Assembly: GCF_900114625.1 (NCBI RefSeq)
Contig: NZ_FOZL01000001.1
Location: 744,001 to 808,000, forward strand
Length of the DNA stretch: 64,000 nt
Direction: 5' to 3'
Source of the DNA: Granulicella pectinivorans
GTDB lineage: Bacteria > Acidobacteriota > Terriglobia > Terriglobales > Acidobacteriaceae
The translations under genes and the position numbers were made by a program. Below the pieces are notes generated by a model. The model worked only from the letters and a program-made list of their open reading frames with translations, had not been told where the DNA came from and ran no database searches. Below, in pieces: positions 1 to 8,373 of this stretch; the stretch's first letter is position 1, and each line of letters opens with the position of its first letter.

Positions 1-312
1 CAGGTTGTCGCTTTCCAGCTCTCCCATACCGTTCTGCCCGGTGTAGAAGCGATCTCCTACGCTCAATGTGTAGTTGATCTCCGCCGCCGCAAACGCTGCG
101 TCCCCGTTCGGTGAGGCCGGTTGCAGCGACACGTCCCCCTGGAGGAACGAAACACGCGCGATGCGGTCGGGTGGATCTTGCGCCTGTCCCTGCTGCTGGT
201 CTTGCGGCATCGGCTGCTGATCCTGCGCCCGTGCTACCGCCGTCGTTCCACCCATCAAAACCACCGCGACCAGCGCAAACCGATGCAAAGCAAACCCTCT
301 AAGAACGTTCAT
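1..312 (-). CDS. FecR-like secreted protein, N-terminal part
   Basis: Only the first 104 codons lie in the window; the gene runs off the left edge. The start is the ATG at 310-312. The N-terminus has a basic stretch and a hydrophobic run ending in AxAQD, a signal peptide with a likely cut after ARA. A Gln/Pro-rich linker follows, then a segment beginning RVSFLQGDVSLQPA and an LSVGDRFYTG motif. This pattern is typical of the FecR-domain (DUF6600-like) exported proteins common in Acidobacteria. These are usually periplasmic or surface proteins of unknown function. The family call rests on the motif only. Confidence 0.7.
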   Translation of the reverse strand, partial: MNVLRGFALHRFALVAVVLMGGTTAVARAQDQQPMPQDQQQGQAQDPPDRIARVSFLQGDVSLQPASPNGDAAFAAAEINYTLSVGDRFYTGQNGMGELESDNL

Positions 313-389
313 TCCTGCCTCCGACACAAAACCCCGCGTCTTTCCCTAATAACCCTAATCGCTCCGGTTCGGCATCGCACGCCTGTATT

Positions 390-440
390 TTGTTGCCGTT
401 GCCTTCGCTTATCCGTCTTTCCTCTCTTTGATTCGGTTCT
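390..440 (-). repeat. Possible copy of polypurine interspersed repeat
   Basis: Read on the minus strand this stretch is a run of short purine words (GAGGAAAG, GCGAAGGCAACGGCAAC). It resembles the purine-rich repeats after mltG and near 43.47 kb. It lies in the divergent gap between the FecR-like gene and the following lipoprotein. The similarity is by eye and loose. Confidence 0.3.
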
Positions 441-562
441 CCGTGGCTTCCGTTCGGACACACTGAACTTTTTCTCCGGCCGGGCGTATCTTTGGTTGCA
501 GAAAGCCCTTCGTGTGCGAAACTTTAGACCGCCCAAGCGCTTTTCTCGAGGAGTTTCGTCCG

Positions 563-1183
563 ATGAACCAGCACCGCGCCCTCACCGCCCTTGCCGCCCT
601 CACGCTCCTCGCCGCTATCGGCTGCCGTGTCGAAACCAACAAACACGGCGACAACGAAGACGTGAAGATGGCCACCCCCTTCGGGAACATGCAGGTCAAG
701 ACCGACGACAAGGTCGTCGCCGCCGGCGTCGGCCTGCCGCTCTATCCTGGCGCGGTTCCTATCAAGAAAGACGAGAACGGCAAGGGCGACGGCGCGGCGG
801 ATGTCAACATGAGCTTCGGCTCCTTTCAGATGCGCATCAAGGCGCTCAGCTTTCACTCCAACGACTCCCCGGAGAAGATTCTCGCTTTTTACCGGCCCGC
901 CCTCGCCAAGTATGGCGACGTCATCCAGTGCGACAACGACCGTCCCGTGGGCACTCCCACGAAGACCTCCCAGGGCCTGACCTGCGACAACAAGAAGTCG
1001 AACCACATCACCATCACCGACGATAACTCCGGAAAACATGAGTTGAAGGCAGGCTCCGAGCAGCACCAGCACATCGTCGCCGTCGACAAGGATGGCGACG
1101 GCACCAAACTCGGCCTCGTCGCGCTCGACCTTCCCGGCCACATCTCCTTCGGGGATGACAACAAGGACGACGACAAGCAGTAA
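563..1183 (+). CDS. Putative lipoprotein of unknown function
   Basis: A 206-aa protein with an N-terminal hydrophobic segment and the lipobox LAAIGC at about residues 16-21, so it is probably lipidated at that Cys and anchored in the envelope. The mature part repeats patterns such as YPGAVP and FYRPALAKYGDVIQC. These are seen in acidobacterial hypothetical proteins that model a variable concentration or stress readout, but no function is known to me. The start at 563 is chosen because GAGGAG lies just upstream and because the longer frame from 512 would bury the signal peptide. Confidence 0.7.
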   Translation: MNQHRALTALAALTLLAAIGCRVETNKHGDNEDVKMATPFGNMQVKTDDKVVAAGVGLPLYPGAVPIKKDENGKGDGAADVNMSFGSFQMRIKALSFHSNDSPEKILAFYRPALAKYGDVIQCDNDRPVGTPTKTSQGLTCDNKKSNHITITDDNSGKHELKAGSEQHQHIVAVDKDGDGTKLGLVALDLPGHISFGDDNKDDDKQ

Positions 1184-1258
1184 AGCGCACCCTGCGCGGG
1201 CATCGGTCACCCGTTTGCGCAGGGCACCCTTCGGGGAGGAGTGGTAGCCTCAAGACGT

Positions 1259-1972
1259 ATGCCTAGCTTCTGCCACCGCTGTCACGGAGAGCTTCCACCC
1301 GTCACCTCCGATGCCACGTTCTGCCCCCACTGCGGCGCTCCACAGCTACGCGTCATCGAAGAAAACGTCGTTGCCCTGCCGGCAACCCCCATCCCATCGA
1401 CCACCGGAGCCGCTCCTCCGCCCTCCCCCGGCGGACTCCACTGGAACACCATCGTCGCGCTCGCCGCCATCGTGGCCGGTGTGGCGACCGTCATGATGGC
1501 CATCGTCTTCCTGCTCCCCGGCGCCTTTCCGATCGCCTGGCTCTGGACCGTCTCCGGAGCCGTCATCGTCCTCGGCCTCTACCAGCGGCGGCACCCCGAA
1601 ACCCCGCTCAACGCCGGTCTGGGAGCGCGTGTCGGCATCGTCTACGGCCTGCTTGCCATCTCGTCGCTGGCCATCCTCACTGCTGTCTCGGGCGTCGTCG
1701 CGCGCTATGGCCTGCACCACATGGGCCCTGTCGACACATGGCTTACCAGCACCATGCACCAGGCCATGGAACAGCAGCTCCAGCAGCTTCAATCCTCGGG
1801 TAAGGCCTCTGACCCGGCGCTCTCGCCGGACCAGATGCGCGCCTTCTTCTACTCGCCTGAGGTCCGCGCCGGCCTCTCCCTTGCCATGCTCTCGGTCTCC
1901 GCCCTCTTCCTCGTCGGCTTCTCGGCTCTTGGAGGAGCCATCGGCGGCATCCTCCGCACACGCCGCCGCTAA
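1259..1972 (+). CDS. Zinc-ribbon membrane protein, hypothetical
   Basis: The protein opens with a two-knuckle zinc ribbon (CHRCHGE, then CPHCGAP), residues about 4-28, then a Pro-rich linker. Four hydrophobic segments follow, near residues 65-85, 90-105, 120-140 and 200-225. This architecture is common in membrane proteins of unknown function. I chose the ATG at 1259 so that the zinc ribbon is N-terminal. A GTG at 1241 in the same frame directly abuts the GGGGAGGA and is too close to use it. The gene ends 27 bases before pyrR and may be cotranscribed with it. Confidence 0.65.
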   Translation: MPSFCHRCHGELPPVTSDATFCPHCGAPQLRVIEENVVALPATPIPSTTGAAPPPSPGGLHWNTIVALAAIVAGVATVMMAIVFLLPGAFPIAWLWTVSGAVIVLGLYQRRHPETPLNAGLGARVGIVYGLLAISSLAILTAVSGVVARYGLHHMGPVDTWLTSTMHQAMEQQLQQLQSSGKASDPALSPDQMRAFFYSPEVRAGLSLAMLSVSALFLVGFSALGGAIGGILRTRRR

Positions 1973-1999
1973 GCCCAAACTGATAGAATCCGAGTCGTC

Positions 2000-2578
2000 A
2001 TGAGTGAAAATACGGAAGTCAAAGCCACCCCGAACCTCCGCCTCAAGGGCCGTCTCATGTCCGCCTCCGAGATCGAGCGCACCCTCGTCCGCCTCGCCCA
2101 CGAGATCGTCGAGCGCAACAACGGCGGCACCAACCTCGGTCTGGTCGGCATCAAGCGCCGCGGCGTGCCGTTGGCCCAGCGCCTCGCGGCTCATATCGCC
2201 AAGATCGAGAAGCACCCCGTCGACACCGGCGTCCTTGACATCGCCTTCTACCGCGACGACCTGTCCACCCGCGACATCCGCCCGGTCGTCACCCCCGGGG
2301 CCCTCGGCTTCGACGTCAACGGACGCGACATCATCCTGATGGATGACGTGCTCTATACCGGCCGGACGATCCGCGCGGCGCTCGACGCGCTCTTCGCGCA
2401 TGGTCGCCCCAAGAGCGTGCAGCTTCTCGTTCTGATCGACCGCGGCCACCGCGAGCTGCCCATCCAGGCCACCTTCGTAGGCCGCCACATTCCCACCAGC
2501 CGCCGCGAGATCATCGAGGTCAAGCTGAACGAGATCGACGGCCAGGAAGAAGTGCTGCTTGTTGAGTTGGCTGACTAA
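2000..2578 (+). CDS. pyrR: Bifunctional PyrR: pyr regulator / uracil phosphoribosyltransferase
   Basis: A 192-aa type I phosphoribosyltransferase. The PRPP-binding loop is DIILMDDVLYTGRT near residues 110-123, and the PyrR-typical IKRRGVPLA segment and C-terminal RREIIEVKLNEIDG are present. In other bacteria PyrR binds pyr mRNA in response to UMP and controls attenuation, with weak UPRTase activity. It heads the pyrR-pyrB-pyrC cluster. No Shine-Dalgarno is visible before the ATG. A GATAGAAT -10-like box sits about 10 bases upstream, so the mRNA leader may be very short. Confidence 0.93.
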   Translation: MSENTEVKATPNLRLKGRLMSASEIERTLVRLAHEIVERNNGGTNLGLVGIKRRGVPLAQRLAAHIAKIEKHPVDTGVLDIAFYRDDLSTRDIRPVVTPGALGFDVNGRDIILMDDVLYTGRTIRAALDALFAHGRPKSVQLLVLIDRGHRELPIQATFVGRHIPTSRREIIEVKLNEIDGQEEVLLVELAD

Positions 2579-2662
2579 ACGGGGATGGTTTTTTGTCGTT
2601 CTGAGCGAAGCGAGAATCCCGGTATTGGTTCTTGCTGCTGCTTTTTCCTGCTCTTGAGATAG

Positions 2663-2682
2663 GCCCGGGCTCCAGCCCGGGC
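2663..2682 (+). promoter_or_regulatory. GC-rich hairpin between pyrR and pyrB
   Basis: A perfect 7-bp stem GCCCGGG/CCCGGGC with a 6-base loop in the 140-base pyrR-pyrB spacer. The spacer also holds a GTTCTGAGCGAAGCGAGAA stretch resembling interspersed REP-like sequence. The hairpin has no T-run, so it is not a convincing terminator. It could be a PyrR target, an mRNA processing site or simply part of a repeat. Confidence 0.35.
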
Positions 2683-2718
2683 ATTCCCACGCCCATCCCA
2701 TCGGAGGCCCTACACACG

Positions 2719-3672
2719 ATGCCCACCTACGCCCCCGGCTCCCTCCTGACCGTAGCTAACCTTCCCATTGAAGAAGTCGCCAAGGTTCTGGCCCTGGCCG
2801 ATGAGCTAGAAGCGCTTCCCGCCAAAGAGAAGTCCCAGAAGCTCTCCGGACGCCGCGTCGCTCTCCTCTTCTACGAGTCCTCCACCCGCACCCGCACCTC
2901 CTTCGAACTGGCTGCCAAATCCCTCGGTGCCACGACCACCCTCGTCTCCGACAAATCCTCCTCCATTGAAAAGGGCGAGTCTCTCAAGGACACCGGCCTG
3001 ACCCTCAAAGCGTTAGGTGCCGAAGCTATCATCCTTCGCCACAACTCCGGCGGAGCCCCGATGCTGCTGGCACGCATGACGGGCCTTCCGGTCCTGAACG
3101 CCGGCGACGGCATGCACCAGCACCCCTCGCAGGCTCTTCTCGACCTCCGCACCATCCTCCAGCGCCTTGGCAAGCCTACCCATACCGTCACCGAGACCAC
3201 CCTCACAGGCACAACGGTCGTCATCACCGGAGACATCCGCCACTCCCGCGTGGCCCGCTCGAACGCGATGCTCCTGCCGCGGCTCGGCGCGAAGGTTATC
3301 CTCTGCGGGCCGCCTGAGCTCCTCCCTGAAGAGGCCCATACCCTGCACCCCACCCTCGAGATCGCCCGCGACTTCGACGCCGCCCTCAAAAACGCCGACG
3401 TGACCATGATGCTTCGCATTCAGAGCGAGCGCCTCGCCAACCTCAAGCTGGATCTCCCCGACTACATCGCCCGCTTCCAGCTCAACCAGGACCGCCTCGC
3501 CGCCTGCAAGCCGGGAATGGTCGTCCTGCACCCCGGTCCCATGATTCGTGGCCTCGAGATCGCCGGCGAAGTTGCCGACGGGCCCCAGTCCGCCATCGAA
3601 CAGCAGGTCACCAACGGCCTCCACATTCGCGCCGCCCTCCTGGTCCGCGCCCTGCACGAAGGAGCGAAATGA
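2719..3672 (+). CDS. pyrB: Aspartate carbamoyltransferase catalytic subunit
   Basis: A 317-aa transcarbamylase catalysing carbamoyl phosphate plus aspartate to carbamoyl aspartate, the committed step of pyrimidine synthesis. The carbamoyl-phosphate loop SSTRTRTSFE is near residues 52-61. HPSQALLD and the C-terminal HPGPMIRG motif are intact. The ATG at 2719 is chosen because GGAGG lies about 11 bases upstream; the frame extends further 5' but without homology. The stop overlaps the pyrC start (ATGA at 3669-3672), which implies translational coupling. No pyrI is adjacent. Confidence 0.95.
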   Translation: MPTYAPGSLLTVANLPIEEVAKVLALADELEALPAKEKSQKLSGRRVALLFYESSTRTRTSFELAAKSLGATTTLVSDKSSSIEKGESLKDTGLTLKALGAEAIILRHNSGGAPMLLARMTGLPVLNAGDGMHQHPSQALLDLRTILQRLGKPTHTVTETTLTGTTVVITGDIRHSRVARSNAMLLPRLGAKVILCGPPELLPEEAHTLHPTLEIARDFDAALKNADVTMMLRIQSERLANLKLDLPDYIARFQLNQDRLAACKPGMVVLHPGPMIRGLEIAGEVADGPQSAIEQQVTNGLHIRAALLVRALHEGAK

Positions 3673-4964
3673 GCGACCTTATCCTCACCGGCGGCCACCT
3701 CGTCGACCCCTCCCAGAACATTGACGGCCCCCGCGATCTTCTCATCCGCGATGGCCGTATCGCCGCCATCGAGCAGCCCGGCCTCCTCAAGGGCGAACAC
3801 ACCATGGACATCACCGGCCAGACCATCGCACCCGGTTTTGTCGACGTCCACGTCCACCTCCGCGAGCCGGGACAGACCTACAAAGAGACCATCGCCACCG
3901 GCACCAACGCCGCTGCCGCCGGAGGCTTCACCACGGTGGTCGCCATGCCCAACACCGTCCCGGTCAACGACACCGTTGCGTCCCTGGACTGGATGCTGCA
4001 GCCCGCCCGCAACGCCCGGGTCAACCTCCTCGCGATGCCCGCCGCCACCATGGGTTCGATGGGCGCGTTGCTTTCGAACTTCGAAGCGCTGGCAAAAGCC
4101 GGTGCCGTGGGTTTCACCGACGACGGCAAGCCGATCCTCGAAGATCCCATCATGCGCGAGGCTCTGCTGACCGCCGGCCGTCTCGGCCTGCCCGTCTCGC
4201 AGCACGCAGAGGACACCCGTTTGACTGGCGGATGCAGCATGAACGCCGGTCCGGTGGCCTTCCGCCTCGGCCTGCGCGGCATGACCGTCGAGGCCGAATC
4301 GAAGATCGTCGAGCGGGACATCCGCCTCATCGAGGACATTTGGAAGAAGGATGGCGTACGAGCCCATCTGCACGTTCAGCACGTCTCGACAGCCAAGGCC
4401 CTCGAAGCGATTCGCCGCGCGAAGGCCGATGGACACACCGTGACCTGCGAGGCGGCGCCGCACCACTTCACCCTGACGGATGAGGCCATCGGCGACTTCA
4501 ACACGCACGCGAAGATGAACCCTCCCCTCCGCTCCGAGCTGGATCGCCAGGCCGTCATCGCCGCCCTCCTCGACGGAACCGTGGACTGCATCGCCACCGA
4601 CCACGCTCCGCACGCCGCCCACGAAAAGGAGGTTGAGTTCGAACGGGCGCCCAACGGCATTACCGGCCTCGAGACCGCACTCGGACTTGCTTTACGGGTC
4701 CTCGTCCGGGAATACGGTATGCCCCTGTCGCGCGCCGTCGCGCTCCTCAGCACGCATCCCGCTGCGCTCATCCACCAGAAGGATCGCGGCACGCTCCGCG
4801 TTGGAGCACCTGCCGACCTCGTCCTCTTCGAAGCCACACAAGAGTGGACCTACGAGACCGCCAAGACGCTCTCCAAGTCGAAGAACTCTCCCTTCGATCA
4901 GGCACCTATGCTTGGACGGATCACCCAAACACTCATCGCCGGCAAGACGGTCTACGGGCGCTAG
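3669..4964 (+). CDS. pyrC: Dihydroorotase
   Basis: A 431-aa amidohydrolase that cyclises carbamoyl aspartate to dihydroorotate. The metal-binding motif DVHVHLREPG is near residues 57-66. GFTDDGKP, the HAED histidine, HVQHVST and the late metal-binding motif CIATDHAPH are all present, so it is likely catalytically active. It belongs to the long class I (PyrC/PyrX-like) dihydroorotases. It is translationally coupled to pyrB through a 4-base overlap and followed by a strong hairpin. Confidence 0.95.
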   Translation: MSDLILTGGHLVDPSQNIDGPRDLLIRDGRIAAIEQPGLLKGEHTMDITGQTIAPGFVDVHVHLREPGQTYKETIATGTNAAAAGGFTTVVAMPNTVPVNDTVASLDWMLQPARNARVNLLAMPAATMGSMGALLSNFEALAKAGAVGFTDDGKPILEDPIMREALLTAGRLGLPVSQHAEDTRLTGGCSMNAGPVAFRLGLRGMTVEAESKIVERDIRLIEDIWKKDGVRAHLHVQHVSTAKALEAIRRAKADGHTVTCEAAPHHFTLTDEAIGDFNTHAKMNPPLRSELDRQAVIAALLDGTVDCIATDHAPHAAHEKEVEFERAPNGITGLETALGLALRVLVREYGMPLSRAVALLSTHPAALIHQKDRGTLRVGAPADLVLFEATQEWTYETAKTLSKSKNSPFDQAPMLGRITQTLIAGKTVYGR

Positions 4965-4975
4965 CCCTGCCGGAC

Positions 4976-5003
4976 CATGGCCGCTCTGTACGGAGCGGCC
5001 ATG
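4976..5003. terminator. Bidirectional hairpin between convergent genes
   Basis: Perfect 11-bp inverted repeat CATGGCCGCTC / GAGCGGCCATG with a 6-base loop, placed between the stop of pyrC and the stop of the convergent gene at 5019. No clear T-run on either side. It may act as a transcription barrier or as an mRNA 3' stabiliser for both genes. Confidence 0.6.
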
Positions 5004-5018
5004 ATGCCTCCGGCAAAG

Positions 5019-5864
5019 CTACTGCATCTGGGCCGCGTTATGCTTCCGCGAGTGGAAAAGCTTGTGGTTGATATCCGGCCAGTACTCCTTGAACGCGAAG
5101 TTCGCGCTATCGATGATCATGCTCGTCAGCCACTTCTGCCCGACCTTCGTCCAGTCCCGGTAGACCGTTGGGTAGTACACGGACGACAATCCCGCGGCCG
5201 CACCCGCACCGACCACCTCGGCGAAGTTGAACACCGGTTTGCCCGAGTTGCTCCGGCTGATTACCACGCGCGACGCCGCATAGGTCAGCCGTTTGACCAC
5301 ACCGCCATGTCCCAGCGTGTAAAACCGGCTGTCCTGATGAAACAGCACCGGCCCCAGCCCACCTACCATGAAGTTTTCATCCGCCGTATCCGCGAAGGTA
5401 TGCCAGTAGTAGCGTGAGTAGCCCATAACCCCCTGGTGAAACTCCGGGTAGGACTTACTGTTGAACGAGATCCCAGCCTGAATCGCCACGATGATGAATG
5501 ACGAGTAGTCGAACGTATCGTGGGCCGCAATCGAGATCTTTTCGCCCGCGGTCTGCGGCGGCAGTACCGTCCCCGCACTCACCGACCGGAAATTCGGCAT
5601 GATTCCCGCGATCCGCTTCGTCTGTTGCGGCCCGCCATCGGGGTCCACCTTTTCCTTCGGGGCCGTCTGGGACACCTGTGCCTCAAACCCCGGAGCATCC
5701 GGGAGATCGGCCTGCGCTGTTGCGGCAGCGGACGAACTCTCGGCCACCGCGACATCCATCAACTGCTGCGCGTCGAGTGAAACGGAACCAAGGGTCATCA
5801 GACCGAGGATAAGTATGGCCTGGCGCGCAGGGGCGCACATGCACTTCAAAAAAGATGGGGCCAT
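5019..5864 (-). CDS. Secreted protein of unknown function
   Basis: A 281-aa protein with a signal peptide (hydrophobic ILILGLMTLGSVSL, cut near DAQQ). A low-complexity Ala/Ser/Asp/Pro region follows, then a conserved-looking C-terminal domain. That domain is rich in aromatic and glycine patterns (SYPEFHQG, YSRYYWHTFADTADENFMVGG, FNFAEVVGAGAAAGLSSVYYP, SMIIDSANFAFKEYWPDI). I recognise it as a type of acidobacterial hypothetical protein but know no function. The C-terminal pattern could be a small membrane-inserted or barrel-like domain. Confidence 0.65.
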   Translation of the reverse strand: MAPSFLKCMCAPARQAILILGLMTLGSVSLDAQQLMDVAVAESSSAAATAQADLPDAPGFEAQVSQTAPKEKVDPDGGPQQTKRIAGIMPNFRSVSAGTVLPPQTAGEKISIAAHDTFDYSSFIIVAIQAGISFNSKSYPEFHQGVMGYSRYYWHTFADTADENFMVGGLGPVLFHQDSRFYTLGHGGVVKRLTYAASRVVISRSNSGKPVFNFAEVVGAGAAAGLSSVYYPTVYRDWTKVGQKWLTSMIIDSANFAFKEYWPDINHKLFHSRKHNAAQMQ

Positions 5865-5924
5865 ATAAAGATTGACGTGACCGCGCCGAATTAGATTCGG
5901 GGCCTCTCTGGTTTAATCGCTTCT

Positions 5925-7148
5925 TTACAAGATACCGTGCATTTTTGCAGTTTCGACGATCACATCCAGTGCCTGGTCGATTTGGGCGCGGGTGTGTTCG
6001 CTGGTCATGATCGTCCGGATCCTGGCCTTGCCCTCCGGTACGGTGGGAAACGCGATTCCGGTTGCCATGACGCCGCGTTCGAACAGCGCCTTCGAGAACT
6101 CCATGGTCTTGCGGCCATCGCCGAGAATGATGGGTGTAATCGGCGTCTCGGACTTCGGCGTCGACATACCACCCACATCGAAGCCGACGTTAGTCAACTG
6201 TTCTTTGAAATAGGCTGTATTCGCCCACAGCCGGTCGATGCGTTCCGGCTCGTCTTCCAAGAGATCGAATGCCGCGATACACGTGGCCGCGACCGAAGGC
6301 GGATGAGACGTAGAGAACAGGAACGGCCGCGCCCGGTGGTACAGATAATCGATCAAATCGCGCGATCCGCAGACATAGCCGCCCAAGGCACCGATGGCCT
6401 TTGAAAGCGTTCCGACCTGCACATCGACCTTCGCGGTTGCGCCGAAGTGGTCGACCGACCCACGTCCATTGCGGCCCAGCACACCCGAAGCATGGGCATC
6501 GTCGACCATCATGATCGCGCCATACCTCTCGCAGAGATCGGCCAGCTCACCGACTGGCCCGATGTCGCCATCCATCGAAAACACGCCGTCCGTGATGACC
6601 AGTTTCTTGCCCGGCTCGTTCTCCAGCTCCTTCAGCAGTTCCTCGCAGTGGGCGACGTCCTTGTGGCGAAAGACCTTGATCTTGGCCTTCGATAGCCGCG
6701 CGCCATCGATGATCGAGGCGTGGTTCAGCTCGTCGGACAGGATGAAGTCGTCTTTGCCCAGGATGCTGGACACGGTACCCGCATTGGCCGTGAAGCCGGA
6801 CTGGAAGACGACACACGCTTCGACGCCCTTGAACGCCGCGATCTTCTCCTCGAGCTCCATGTGGATCCGCATGGTTCCGGCGATCGTCCGTACCGCGCCC
6901 GAGCCCACGCCGTACTTGACCGTCGCTGCCAGAGCAGCCTCGCGGAGCTTCGGATGATTGCAAAGGCCGAGGTAGTTATTCGAAGCCAAATTGATGACCT
7001 TGCGCCCGTCGTAGTGGCACACCGGGGCCTGCTCGTCATCCAGAACGCGGAGCTTGAAGTAGGTGCCGCGCGCCTTCAGGTCGTCCATGACGGCAGTCAG
7101 GTGAGCGAGTTGCGGGCGTGTCGAGGAGGGCGAGGTCGAAGTGGCCAT
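5925..7148 (-). CDS. kbl: Glycine C-acetyltransferase (2-amino-3-ketobutyrate CoA ligase)
   Basis: A 407-aa PLP-dependent alpha-oxoamine synthase. Landmarks are NNYLGLCNHPKL, YGVGSGAVRTIAGT, DDAHASGVLG and the PLP lysine in VGTLSKAIGALGG. Kbl converts 2-amino-3-ketobutyrate and CoA to glycine and acetyl-CoA in threonine breakdown. The closely related BioF or an Spt-like enzyme cannot be wholly excluded, but the N-terminus (LKARGTYFKLRVLDDEQ) is Kbl-like. I use the ATG at 7146-7148 (MATSTSPSS); the frame is open further upstream, but that part is Arg-rich and not family-like. No tdh is adjacent. Confidence 0.88.
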   Translation of the reverse strand: MATSTSPSSTRPQLAHLTAVMDDLKARGTYFKLRVLDDEQAPVCHYDGRKVINLASNNYLGLCNHPKLREAALAATVKYGVGSGAVRTIAGTMRIHMELEEKIAAFKGVEACVVFQSGFTANAGTVSSILGKDDFILSDELNHASIIDGARLSKAKIKVFRHKDVAHCEELLKELENEPGKKLVITDGVFSMDGDIGPVGELADLCERYGAIMMVDDAHASGVLGRNGRGSVDHFGATAKVDVQVGTLSKAIGALGGYVCGSRDLIDYLYHRARPFLFSTSHPPSVAATCIAAFDLLEDEPERIDRLWANTAYFKEQLTNVGFDVGGMSTPKSETPITPIILGDGRKTMEFSKALFERGVMATGIAFPTVPEGKARIRTIMTSEHTRAQIDQALDVIVETAKMHGIL

Positions 7149-7283
7149 GACGAATATCTTAAGCCTTATTTGCTCCTCCGGGCTGTCTCGCCGCCTGTCC
7201 GCTGCATCACACCGCACATAAGGGATGCTGCAACCTGCGCATCCCGCAGGCTTTAGAACGACACTCCAGTGAGGAAACGTACG

Positions 7284-8219
7284 ATGATCGTCACACGCAA
7301 GCCAAATTCCCTTGCCACCCGCACCCTGGTGGCTGCTTCTTTCGCGCTGGTCCTTCTGGCCGGCTGCAAATCCAAGCAGGACATCGCGATCGACCAGGCC
7401 AAGCAGCAGGCGGCCTCCTCGGGTCAGCCACAGCAGGTCGTCTGGACGGACAAAGACGGCAACACCACCACCACCATCGTTCAGCCACCCGCTCCCGGCC
7501 AGACGACACAGGCCATCACCACGACGACCAGCAAGACGACCAATGGGACCGTCGCGGCAGCGACGCCCGCCACAACGCCCGCTGCCGCACCGAACGGTGA
7601 CCCGGTCGTCGGTCCGGTGGGAGCGCCTGCTTCACAGCCGCTCGCAGCCCAGCCTGCTCCCTCGGCTCCGCAGCCGAACACCGCGACGATCAGCCCGGTC
7701 AATGTCCGGGTTCCCGCCGGAACGTCGCTCGCGATCCGAATCAACCAGCACATCAACGTCAAGACGAGCCACGCCGGAGAGCGTTTCACGGGTGAAGTTG
7801 CCGAAGACGTTGCAGGTCCCGACGGCGGCATTGTGATCCCGCGTGGCACGCATGTGGATGGAGTTCTGGATGCGTCGCATCGGCGTGGACACTTCAAAGG
7901 TGCATCCATCCTGGAGCTGCGCCTGACCACGATGACGCTGAACGGCCAGCAGTACGCGCTCGACACGCATGACATTGTCCGCACCAAGAAGGGCAAGGGC
8001 AAGCGCTCGGCGGCCTTTATCGGCGGCGGTGCCGGTCTCGGCATGCTGGTCGGCGGCATCGCGACGGGCGGCGTCGGGCTCGTTGTGGGCGGTCTGGCGG
8101 GCGGCGGCGCGGGTACGGCCATCGCCGGCATGACCGGCAACCGCGATATCGATATCCCGGCTGAGAGCCTCATGCGCTTCCGCCTGGCTGACGATCTCGT
8201 TGTTCAGCCAAACAACTAA
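7284..8219 (+). CDS. Lipoprotein with C-terminal glycine-zipper
   Basis: A 311-aa protein. A lipoprotein signal with LLAGC sits near residues 23-27, followed by a long Thr/Pro/Ala-rich linker (about 50-140). A beta-rich domain begins VRVPAGTSLAIRINQHINVKTSHAGERFTGEV. The C-terminal Gly-rich segment (GGGAGLGMLVGG, LAGGGAGTAIAG) is like the glycine-zipper domains of outer-membrane lipoproteins. GAGGAA seven bases before the ATG at 7284 decides the start over the GTG at 7269. A strong intrinsic terminator follows. Likely envelope-associated; exact role unknown. Confidence 0.75.
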   Translation: MIVTRKPNSLATRTLVAASFALVLLAGCKSKQDIAIDQAKQQAASSGQPQQVVWTDKDGNTTTTIVQPPAPGQTTQAITTTTSKTTNGTVAAATPATTPAAAPNGDPVVGPVGAPASQPLAAQPAPSAPQPNTATISPVNVRVPAGTSLAIRINQHINVKTSHAGERFTGEVAEDVAGPDGGIVIPRGTHVDGVLDASHRRGHFKGASILELRLTTMTLNGQQYALDTHDIVRTKKGKGKRSAAFIGGGAGLGMLVGGIATGGVGLVVGGLAGGGAGTAIAGMTGNRDIDIPAESLMRFRLADDLVVQPNN

Positions 8220-8237
8220 TCCGAAATCAGAAAAACG

Positions 8238-8267
8238 AAAGGCCTGCCGACGACTCGGCAGGCCTTT
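8238..8267 (+). terminator. Rho-independent terminator
   Basis: A 13-bp perfect stem (AAAGGCCTGCCGA / TCGGCAGGCCTTT) with a CGAC loop followed by TTT, 18 bases after the stop of the glycine-zipper lipoprotein. One of the clearest terminators in the window. Confidence 0.9.
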
Positions 8268-8373
8268 TTTGTTCGATTGGAAATCGATGGATGTGATTCC
8301 CGGAATCCCTTCAAGCCTCCCGGCTTTGGGAGAGCGTCGTCGGTTTCGCGTCGGCGCATCCACTCGCGTGCTT

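Noticed and set aside
1346..2701. Long minus-strand frame (451 aa) across the 1.3-2.7 kb region
   Set aside because: It runs antisense to the zinc-ribbon protein and pyrR, has acidic low-complexity composition, and matches no family pattern. It is a shadow of GC-rich coding sequence.
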